Below are positions 31,108-37,267 of a stretch of 37,267 nt of DNA, piece by piece. Source of the DNA: Bacteroidales bacterium (lineage in GTDB: Bacteria > Bacteroidota > Bacteroidia > Bacteroidales > P3); NCBI GenBank assembly GCA_017480145.1, contig JAFVBF010000079.1:1-37267 (forward strand), given 5' to 3'. Position 1 is the stretch's first letter, and each line of letters opens with the position of its first letter. The notes beneath the pieces were generated by a model. The model was not told where the DNA came from and made no database searches. It saw nothing but the letters and a program-made list of their open reading frames with translations. Position numbers and translations under genes: made by a program.

Positions 31108-34100
31108 TTACATTGCCTTTAGGTTGTCCATGTTGTGGTATCCCTTTAATTCTTTTGCATAGTCTATCAGCTGGGCGAAAAGCGGAATGCGGCAGAGCAG
31201 GGGAGCATTGCCAATGAGATACTCGTGTTGGCGGGCGCGGGTGAGTGCCACATTCAATTTTCGATCTATCGTCACACCGTTTTCTTCAAAACTTGCCTCG
31301 GTGATGAAATCGAGCTGATAGGGCTGTTGGACGGTGAAACCGTAGATGATGTAGTCGCGCTGGCTGCCCTGATAACGTTCCACGGTATCTATCGTAATGT
31401 TTTCCAGTTCGGTGATGCCGAGTCCCTCAATGGCGTTGCGCACGGTGGCAATTTGGTTGCGATAGGGCACGATGATTCCAATCGTGTGGTCTATGCTGAA
31501 TTTGGAATGCTCGCAATGATATATTTCCCTCGTCAACTGGGCGATAAGTCGTGCTTCGGGTTGATTGACTTTGTCGGACGATATGTCAGGATTGGGCAGG
31601 ACATTGAAGAATGCAAATCTTTGTGACTGGACAATTCGACGCAGCCCGTCGGGTTCGCCGATGGTGGCGTCGTCCAAATGGATTGCTGGCAGAGTCTCTG
31701 TCTGGTGGGGTATGGGAACGGGGCGCAACAGCCCTTGGTAGAACCATCGACTGGGAAAATCGGCAATGGCGGAGTGCATTCGTCCCTGCCGGTGCAGCAT
31801 GTACACCACGTCCGGGTCATCTCGATATTGCTTCAACAAACGCTCGAAGAGCGACAGTCGACAGTCATCAAGATGTATCTTTTTCAGGAGCGGATCATTG
31901 ACGCATGATTCTTTTATCGATTGTTGAACCACGGCTGGCAGTTGTTTGTGGTCGCCTATCATGACCACCCGTTCTATGGCTGCCACGCCGCCGCTATGGG
32001 CGGCAAGCAGGCCTATGATTTGCGGCTCCAGTAGTTGAGAGGCCTCGTCAATGATGGCGAGCGAGAAATGTTTTAGTTTGAGTAACTCGGGACTGCTATT
32101 GATGGCAGCAGTTGTGCCAACAATGATACGGGTCTCTGCCAGTGCCTTCCGAAGTTCGTCTATGCGTGTACAGCTGCGAATCCGGTGGCTCAATAGGTAG
32201 GGGACGGCGGCCGAGCCACAGGCGGCTTCGCCGCCAAAGCGTATGAAGTCAAGCTTCTGTTCAATCAGTTTCTCACAAATCTCATCTACAGCTCGGTTGG
32301 TATAGGCCATGAGCAGTATCTGGCTGTCGGCGGAGTGAAGTTCCTCTCTCAGGGTGTTCACCAGCCCGTAGGAGGTTTTGCCCGTGCCCGGAGGGCCAAT
32401 AATCAGAAATAGTTCGCGTGCTCGTTTTACTCGCCGTACCAGGTCATTAAAGTCGCCATAGTCACCTTGGATATCGAGGGTGGGGTCAATGCGTGGATGG
32501 CGTTGCAGCAGGATGAGATCCCGCCGTTCTTTAGGGGCAGAGAGAAAACCGTGCAGTGCCCGGCAGGCTCCGCCATAGGAGGCATCCAGATAGTCGTGCT
32601 CTATGGCCCAAAGGTTGTTGGCATGGCGTCGCAGGGGCATGGCGTCGCCTTGTGCGGCACGTAGCCTCAGTCTGAGTCTGTCGCGGCCAATCGTTAGCAA
32701 GGTCCCTCTGAATACCATTGTCTTCCGCACGTCGGGCGCATCTCCGTACTTGTATGGATAGAGTATCACGATGTCTCCGGGACGAAAATCGGCCATCTCG
32801 TTTGTGCCGTCAGTCCCATAGCCGAGCACCACCTCTGTCACGCTTCCACAATGTTTTTCACTGGGTTCTATCAGCGTCAGGTTGTTATAGATGCTTCCGG
32901 TTTGGATTTTTTCTTCCAGCGATTCATGCCACACCGAGGCAAATCCTGTATATTGTCTGTGGCTGCCTACTTTTGACAGCAGATGTTCGCGTGCCACAAA
33001 GGTCAGAAAACGGAAATAGTATGCCCGTTCCAATGGTGAGGCCTGCTGTATCGGATTCAGCAGGCTCTCCAGTTCCGGACGAGTATATTGTTCCCATAGC
33101 TTCCCCTTGGTTCCAAGGGTATTCAGTTGTTCCACTGTCAGATACTCCAGCACCCTCATGCCTCCGTCTGCATAGCTCAGTTCATTGCGCACTATTCCGT
33201 TGCGCATCATCAGTGCCTCGAACACCAGCCGTGGCGCATAGCCCACGCCTAACAGGCTGTTGGGGTACATCGAATACATCACAAATGCCTGTAGACCGTT
33301 GCCATTCTGATGGTTGCGCTGGTATACTTCTCTGTAGTTGTAGCGCAGCAGGGTCATATATAGCAGTGTTTGCACATAGTGCTGCTCTTTCAGCACGGGC
33401 GTTTCGGGGTCTGACTGCGGCCATCCGCACTTGCCCGACTTGTGCTCTATGAGCACCTTGTGGTCTAATTGTAGGAAGTCCATACGCCCCTGAATGCCAA
33501 GCATCTCGGAGAAAAAGGAGGGCTCCAGCATCACCTCGCTGGCGTCATATCCGCGCACCATTGAGGGCAGGGTCTGTCTCACGGCGCGTTGTATATTGGT
33601 TTGGCGCAGTTTCGCCGACCTATGGAAGTCGTTTCCTATCGGAGTGTTCATCAGTGGCAGTGCCGCTCGTTCAAAGAAGTGCTGCGCGCTTTCGGCATAG
33701 CTTGGTGTGGTGTCGTCCTGGTGCATGGCTTCGTCCAGCAGTTGGTCGGCAAATTGTCCCAGCAGGATGGCCTCTGAGCAGGGCGTGGGTTTCAGCCGAT
33801 GGATTAGAGCCACCATGGGTGAGCGGCTGTAGCTCTCAAAACAAGAGGCTATGGTGGTAATGTCCACCAGGTAGTCCGGCTCCAGAATTAGCAGTCCGGG
33901 ATAGAGCACGCCCTCGTGCTCCACGGGATAGACTACGTTGATCTGTGCTTGAGGGAATAGCATCTCGGCCAGCGGACTCCAGTCGTAGCCGTGGTTGTTC
34001 AGCGAGCTGCCAGCATAGCGCACGGTCACGGTCTCTCCATTTTCTGCCGTGGCATAGAGGTTGGTTTCATCCCATCGGTTCACGACAACTCGCATCACCG

Positions 34101-34509
34101 TCGTCAGGGGACTCTGATAGCTGGGAGGTTTGGGGTTGGCGGCAAAGAGGGCGGCAGCCTCTTCGGGAATAGCCTCGTGGCATACGAGGCTCACCATTCT
34201 GCATAAAGCCTCGTAGTCTTCTCTTAGCGAGACAGTCAGCTCCGTGTCTTCGGCCATCCCACAGCCTTGTCGGCGCAGTCTGGAGCGCACAGCGTTCACC
34301 TGCCGATGCAGTGCCGGGTCTGTGGCATGGTGCTTCAGCAGGTAGTCTGTCTTGGCGAAGGTGCCTGACAGATGCAGGTCGGCAAATTGGGTATGTTGGT
34401 CCAGTAGCTGCCGGAAGGTTCTGTTCATCAGTGAATACGCCTTGCGCACAGGCTCGGATTTCACTGCCCTCAGTAGCTGCTCATAATAGTAGGATGCCTC
34501 TTCCGTCAT
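31108..34509 (-). CDS. Dna2-like superfamily 1 helicase with RecB-type nuclease domain
   Basis: A 1133-residue protein. After a helical N-terminus, a PD-(D/E)XK nuclease lies at about 335-385: GIQGRMDFL with the Asp, then LIEHKSGKCG (E-x-K pattern) and the QHYVQTLLYMTLLR helix. The SF1 helicase follows: Walker A GPPGTGKTSYG (about 701-711), TNRAVDEICEKL, Walker B LAIIDEAS (about 813-820), GDHKQLPAVVQQS (about 850-862), TVERYQGSQRDY (about 1040-1051) and LNVALTRARQ (about 1083-1092). The layout is that of eukaryotic Dna2 and its bacterial relatives, which process 5' flaps or DNA ends. It starts 4 bases after the TPR gene stop, so the two form an operon. Confidence 0.92.
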   Translation of the reverse strand: MTEEASYYYEQLLRAVKSEPVRKAYSLMNRTFRQLLDQHTQFADLHLSGTFAKTDYLLKHHATDPALHRQVNAVRSRLRRQGCGMAEDTELTVSLREDYEALCRMVSLVCHEAIPEEAAALFAANPKPPSYQSPLTTVMRVVVNRWDETNLYATAENGETVTVRYAGSSLNNHGYDWSPLAEMLFPQAQINVVYPVEHEGVLYPGLLILEPDYLVDITTIASCFESYSRSPMVALIHRLKPTPCSEAILLGQFADQLLDEAMHQDDTTPSYAESAQHFFERAALPLMNTPIGNDFHRSAKLRQTNIQRAVRQTLPSMVRGYDASEVMLEPSFFSEMLGIQGRMDFLQLDHKVLIEHKSGKCGWPQSDPETPVLKEQHYVQTLLYMTLLRYNYREVYQRNHQNGNGLQAFVMYSMYPNSLLGVGYAPRLVFEALMMRNGIVRNELSYADGGMRVLEYLTVEQLNTLGTKGKLWEQYTRPELESLLNPIQQASPLERAYYFRFLTFVAREHLLSKVGSHRQYTGFASVWHESLEEKIQTGSIYNNLTLIEPSEKHCGSVTEVVLGYGTDGTNEMADFRPGDIVILYPYKYGDAPDVRKTMVFRGTLLTIGRDRLRLRLRAAQGDAMPLRRHANNLWAIEHDYLDASYGGACRALHGFLSAPKERRDLILLQRHPRIDPTLDIQGDYGDFNDLVRRVKRARELFLIIGPPGTGKTSYGLVNTLREELHSADSQILLMAYTNRAVDEICEKLIEQKLDFIRFGGEAACGSAAVPYLLSHRIRSCTRIDELRKALAETRIIVGTTAAINSSPELLKLKHFSLAIIDEASQLLEPQIIGLLAAHSGGVAAIERVVMIGDHKQLPAVVQQSIKESCVNDPLLKKIHLDDCRLSLFERLLKQYRDDPDVVYMLHRQGRMHSAIADFPSRWFYQGLLRPVPIPHQTETLPAIHLDDATIGEPDGLRRIVQSQRFAFFNVLPNPDISSDKVNQPEARLIAQLTREIYHCEHSKFSIDHTIGIIVPYRNQIATVRNAIEGLGITELENITIDTVERYQGSQRDYIIYGFTVQQPYQLDFITEASFEENGVTIDRKLNVALTRARQHEYLIGNAPLLCRIPLFAQLIDYAKELKGYHNMDNLKAM

Positions 34510-34513
34510 ATCG

Positions 34514-35650
34514 CTACCAGGCCAGTCCGTGCTTCACACACCATTGTTGCGCCGTCTTATTGCCCAGTTTGGCCGATTTTTTGTAGCAGTTTTTCTCCTT
34601 CTGGGCATTGTTCTGCTTGTTATAGAGGTCGGCCATCATGAGGTAGGTTTCTGCGTCGGTGTTGTCCAGTTGCGTGGCGCGGATGTAGGCCTGCACGGCC
34701 TTGCGGTATTCGCCTGCGGCGGTATAGGCTCGGCCCTGGCCCTTGTGTCCTTCGGGCGACTGTGGGTCCACCACCGTGGCACGTTTAAAATGAGCCTGTG
34801 CCTGCTCGTAGTGTCCGTCGTCGCAGTAGATGTTGCCTATGCGTATCAGGGCGTTCACATTGTTGCTGTCCATCTGTAGCACCCGTTCGTAGCAGGCTAT
34901 GGCCTTGTCGCCGTTGCCTCTTAGGGCGTAGGCCCTTCCCAGACAGACGTATAGCTTGGCCGACTTCGGGTGAAGCTTCAATCCTTTTTTCAAGTGGATA
35001 ATGGCCGTCTCGCTGTTGTTTCGCAGGCAGTACATCGTCCCAAGGTTATAGTAGGCGTCCACATCGCTGCTGTCCAGGTTCACCGCCTTACGGAAGTGTT
35101 GCAGAGCCTCGTTGTCGGCTCCCTTGCGAAAGCATATAACCCCCATCACGTTGTGGGCCCGTGCATTCTTAGGGTCGGCCTTCAGCGCCTTGTCAGCCCA
35201 TCCGTAGGCGTTCACCTGCTGCCCCTTGGCACTGGCCACCAGGGCCAGCGTCGCCATCGGCGATGCTTTCTCGCCCAGCTCTATGGCCTTCTCGGCGGCG
35301 GTACGCGCCTCGTCCCAGTGTTTCATCTCCGCCAGGCATCGTGCCAGATGGGCCAGCCCCTCTGCCGACGGCGCTTTCTGCAGCATCTCTGCCGCCATGG
35401 GGTAGCGCTCCATCCCTTCCATCATGATGCCGTAGCGCAGATAGGCTTCTTCCGCTACCGTATCCATCTCCAGGGCCTGCCGATAGTAGCCCTCCGCACG
35501 TTCCGTCAAGCCGTTGGCTTCTGCCGCCATGCCTTTTTCTACCAACTCCATAGAGGTTTGGCCGTTGGTCTCTGTCCCCCACAGTAGTAGCAATCCAATA
35601 AAAAATAGCTGTAAAATATTCTCTAACCGAGACGTACCCTTGACTTTCAT
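34514..35650 (-). CDS. Secreted tetratricopeptide-repeat protein
   Basis: A 378-residue protein: signal sequence (LQLFFIGLLLLWGTETNGQ, cleavage near residue 31), then about nine to ten TPR units to the C-terminus (for example DAYYNLGTMYCLRNNSETAI and AKLYVCLGRAYALRGNGDKA). It acts as a protein-interaction scaffold in the periplasm or at the envelope. The start is ATG 35650; a longer frame from 35665 would begin inside the -7 box. With that box at 35655-35662, the mRNA would start at or within two bases of the ATG, so translation may be leaderless. It is the first gene of a unit with the Dna2-like helicase. Confidence 0.9.
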   Translation of the reverse strand: MKVKGTSRLENILQLFFIGLLLLWGTETNGQTSMELVEKGMAAEANGLTERAEGYYRQALEMDTVAEEAYLRYGIMMEGMERYPMAAEMLQKAPSAEGLAHLARCLAEMKHWDEARTAAEKAIELGEKASPMATLALVASAKGQQVNAYGWADKALKADPKNARAHNVMGVICFRKGADNEALQHFRKAVNLDSSDVDAYYNLGTMYCLRNNSETAIIHLKKGLKLHPKSAKLYVCLGRAYALRGNGDKAIACYERVLQMDSNNVNALIRIGNIYCDDGHYEQAQAHFKRATVVDPQSPEGHKGQGRAYTAAGEYRKAVQAYIRATQLDNTDAETYLMMADLYNKQNNAQKEKNCYKKSAKLGNKTAQQWCVKHGLAW

Positions 35651-35654
35651 TCCG

Positions 35655-35662
35655 CAAAGGTA
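35655..35662 (-). promoter_or_regulatory. -7 box overlapping the TPR gene start region
   Basis: On the minus strand TACCTTTG follows a T-run and ends four bases before the ATG at 35650. A transcript beginning the usual few bases downstream would have practically no 5' leader. Confidence 0.65.
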
Positions 35663-35694
35663 CAAAAAAACTGTTTACCCATGGCCCGAAAACA

Positions 35695-35725
35695 CAAAGA
35701 GAGTGCTCGTTGGGCACTCTCTTTG
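35695..35725 (-). terminator. Terminator of the GT2 gene
   Basis: CAAAGAGAGTGC and GCACTCTCTTTG form a perfect 12-bp stem over seven bases. On the minus strand TGTTTTC follows. It separates the GT2 gene from the TPR-helicase unit. Confidence 0.85.
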
Positions 35726-35753
35726 TCATGTTTGGCTTAATCGTTACATACGT

Positions 35754-36590
35754 TCATACGTTCAGCATTCGTATTCGCAGGCCGCTGTTGTATATCATGC
35801 GCACCAACCATACGGGCAGCAGACGGAATAGAAATCGAGACAGTGGGTACAGGTATCGAAAAGAACAAGGTCCGTAAAGCCTGCGGATGCCGTGCATATA
35901 AATCCTAAACTCATTCCATGCCTTGGCACGACTGCGCCGCTTGTAGACCGTGGCGTCGCGACGAAACCTCAGCGTCACCATGCCAAGGTTCGCAATTCTA
36001 AATCCCGCCGCCAGCACGTCGAACCACAGGGCTATGTCTTGGCTCGTTCTATAACGCTCGTCATATTTCAGCACGTCAAACATCTGGCGGCGCATCATCA
36101 CTGTGGGATGCGCCAACGGAGAAGCCTTGCAGATGTAACTGCATATCTCGTCTGGGCAGGTGGGGTAAGTCCGTTTGGCTATGCATTCATGCTGGTCATC
36201 AAACTCTACCAGTTGCCCGCCTACCACATGGATGTCAGGATGTGCTTTCAGGAATGTCACCTGTCGTTCAAAACGTTTCGGTTCCGAAATGTCATCGCTG
36301 TCCATGCGGGCAATCAGGTCTGTGGCAATGTGCTGTATGCCTCTGTTCAGAGACTTTGTCAAACCAAGATTCTGCTCGTTTTTCAGAATCAGGAGTCTGT
36401 CATCCAGCATCAGTCGCCATTTTTCTACCGTCTGATGCAGCGATTGCGACAATGGGCCATCCTCCACCAGTACAATTTGGTCTGGTTTCAACGTCTGATC
36501 CAACCACACACTCTGCATGGCCCTGTCGAAATAATCTGGCCTATCAGCCCCGTAGACCGACATCAACACCGAAAGTGTCAAAGAACTCAT
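35754..36590 (-). CDS. Family 2 (GT-A) glycosyltransferase
   Basis: A 278-residue inverting glycosyltransferase. It starts with the nucleotide-binding strand LSVLMSVYGADRPDY (6-20), continues with VLVEDGP (about 40-46), NLGLTKSLNRGI (about 74-85) and the metal-binding ARMDSDD (94-100, DxD motif). LAHPTVMMRR (about 153-162) and the catalytic-base region YRTSQDIALWFDV (about 174-186) follow. The C-terminus is basic and hydrophobic (about 235-270), suggesting membrane association. It is most like capsule and lipopolysaccharide transferases of the SpsA/WcaA type. It stands alone between a terminator and a 480-base gap. Confidence 0.92.
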   Translation of the reverse strand: MSSLTLSVLMSVYGADRPDYFDRAMQSVWLDQTLKPDQIVLVEDGPLSQSLHQTVEKWRLMLDDRLLILKNEQNLGLTKSLNRGIQHIATDLIARMDSDDISEPKRFERQVTFLKAHPDIHVVGGQLVEFDDQHECIAKRTYPTCPDEICSYICKASPLAHPTVMMRRQMFDVLKYDERYRTSQDIALWFDVLAAGFRIANLGMVTLRFRRDATVYKRRSRAKAWNEFRIYMHGIRRLYGPCSFRYLYPLSRFLFRLLPVWLVRMIYNSGLRIRMLNV

Positions 36591-37068
36591 AAAGAAAAAA
36601 CTACAGGAAAAATATTCCCGGTTTTAGGTTACCTTAACCTCGCCCCCCCCTCACATTTCTTGCACACTCCTTTATCCAAAATACCCGCAAAACTGCACAC
36701 TCCACTGTACACTTCTTGGGATTACGTAACTGATTTTTTAGCGAGCAATCCTTCTTGCTTACATTGTCAAAGATGGCATCGAGTATGCCGTATTCCGCAC
36801 ACTTCCCCTCCGGATATTTTGTTTCCTATACTGAGGAAAAATAATCCAACTGCCGGTTTTTAGTATTGGGTTAATTCTCAGGGCTATACTGATTCATGGC
36901 GGACAATACTCTGGACTCATCCCTTTCGTGCGTCAAAGAATAGACATATCTAAAAAGTTCTTTGTTATAGACGGACATCAGTACAGATATTGTCATTTGC
37001 TGTCAAGGACTTACATAATACATCCGCAGCAGGAACCCCCATCACTGCAGAAGCATTGCCATTTGCTG
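36591..37068. other. 478-base gap with imperfect repeats
   Basis: It includes a run of eight C (36643-36650) and two exact copies of TGCACACTCC (36661-36670 and 36694-36703) with weaker relatives near 36709 and 36796. The first of two 34-base repeats that duplicate the end of the right-edge gene lies at 36989-37022. I see no plausible gene in either strand. No clear -7 box serves the GT2 gene. Confidence 0.7.
36989..37022. repeat. Direct repeat copy A, beyond the stop of the right-edge gene
   Basis: It matches 37055-37088 at 31 of 34 positions, offset by 66 bases. On the minus strand it still reads YYVS then Pro and a stop in frame with the gene end. Confidence 0.85.
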
Positions 37069-37088
37069 TCAAAGACTAACATAATACA
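37055..37088. repeat. Direct repeat copy B, covering the stop of the right-edge gene
   Basis: On the minus strand it encodes the last residues YYVSL and the TGA stop (37069-37071), then the shared sequence after the stop. Confidence 0.85.
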
Positions 37089-37267
37089 GCCCCCTGAACC
37101 CCTCAAAGCAGGCATCAAAGCACACCTTCTGCCCGTCACGGCTCCACCGGGGGTGCAAATCGCAACGTGTGTCGTTGTCATAGCGGAAGGGGGCGAAAAC
37201 TCGGGCTATTTCTTTCGACAATTTGCCCTCCGGGTCATCATCGCGCAATAGCTTTATACCCGCCACC
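37069..37267 (-). CDS. C-terminus of a PD40/TolB-like beta-propeller protein, cut by the window edge
   Basis: About 65 C-terminal residues are visible. The motif TRCDLHPRWSRDGQKVCFDA (about 33-52) followed by GFRGLYYV is the last blade of a PD40/WD40-like propeller, as in TolB-like proteins, oligogalacturonate-lyase-type enzymes and propeller lipoproteins of Bacteroidota. The Met near the edge is not necessarily the start; the gene most likely extends beyond 37267. The final residues and stop lie in a repeat that recurs 66 bases downstream. Confidence 0.75.
   Translation of the reverse strand, partial: VAGIKLLRDDDPEGKLSKEIARVFAPFRYDNDTRCDLHPRWSRDGQKVCFDACFEGFRGLYYVSL

Noticed and set aside
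32718-33452. 244-codon plus-strand frame inside the helicase gene
   Set aside because: It is antisense to the nuclease-helicase linker and nuclease region; Ser/Arg/Pro-rich with no domain.
35892-36863. 323-codon plus-strand frame over the GT2 gene and following gap
   Set aside because: It is mostly the antisense of GT2 with its DxD motif; the rest crosses the repeat-containing gap and is rich in His, Gln and Cys without pattern.
36989-37088. CRISPR-like reading of the repeats at the right edge
   Set aside because: Only two good copies, part of the repeat is coding sequence of the propeller gene, and no cas genes are seen.

Overview
The window reads as a chromosomal segment of a Gram-negative Bacteroidales bacterium (Prevotella/Bacteroides-like). 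The grounds are TAnnTTTG-type -7 promoter boxes before several genes (for example 5397-5404, 16732-16739 and 30067-30074), A-rich leaders with weak ribosome binding sites, and families typical of Bacteroidota (DUF6913, DUF4421, DUF4105, DUF3857, DUF1015, Rpn). Most of the window is G+C-balanced; about 22.9-27.5 kb is visibly A+T-richer. I see no rRNA, tRNA, CRISPR array, transposase or integrase.

Layout. 1-5340 is a tight plus-strand run: the tail of a membrane protein, rnhB, a DUF6913 gene, dapA, a hotdog thioesterase, an unusually short polyprenyl synthetase and a MATE transporter. 5397-8548 holds gcvT and then a patchwork: a HEPN/MNT gene pair lying between two 51-bp copies of the gcvT 3' end, two terminators, a broken gene start, a small secreted protein on the minus strand and a decayed reading frame. 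8549-16680 carries a DUF1015 gene, an MscS channel and an envelope-related block (DUF4421 outer-membrane protein, DUF4105 protein, two DUF3857/transglutaminase-like proteins, the second lacking the catalytic Cys and His). 16711-20013 carries pckA with its promoter and terminator, a lone rmlA-type gene and an HdeD-like membrane protein.

20173-27487 is the most distinctive region. It starts with a promoter-to-terminator unit containing a run of ten G, then a small HTH protein, then a surface-polymer cluster: a TagD-type cytidylyltransferase, an AsnB-like synthetase without glutaminase domain, a decayed glycerophosphotransferase-like gene start, a GINT1-N-like protein, a GT4 glycosyltransferase and two TagB/TagF-like CDP-glycerol glycerophosphotransferases. 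Together these suggest assembly of a glycerol-phosphate-containing (teichoic-acid-like) surface glycan in a Gram-negative.

27554-29909 is a LysR / DsbA-FrnE / metallo-beta-lactamase-fold module read divergently from a shared control region with a perfect inverted repeat. 30067-37267 carries an Rpn-family nuclease, then on the minus strand a two-gene unit (TPR lipoprotein-like or secreted protein, Dna2-like helicase-nuclease), a GT2 glycosyltransferase, and the 3' end of a PD40/TolB-like beta-propeller gene whose end is partly duplicated 66 bp downstream.

All functions are inferred from motifs read by eye; no database search was run.
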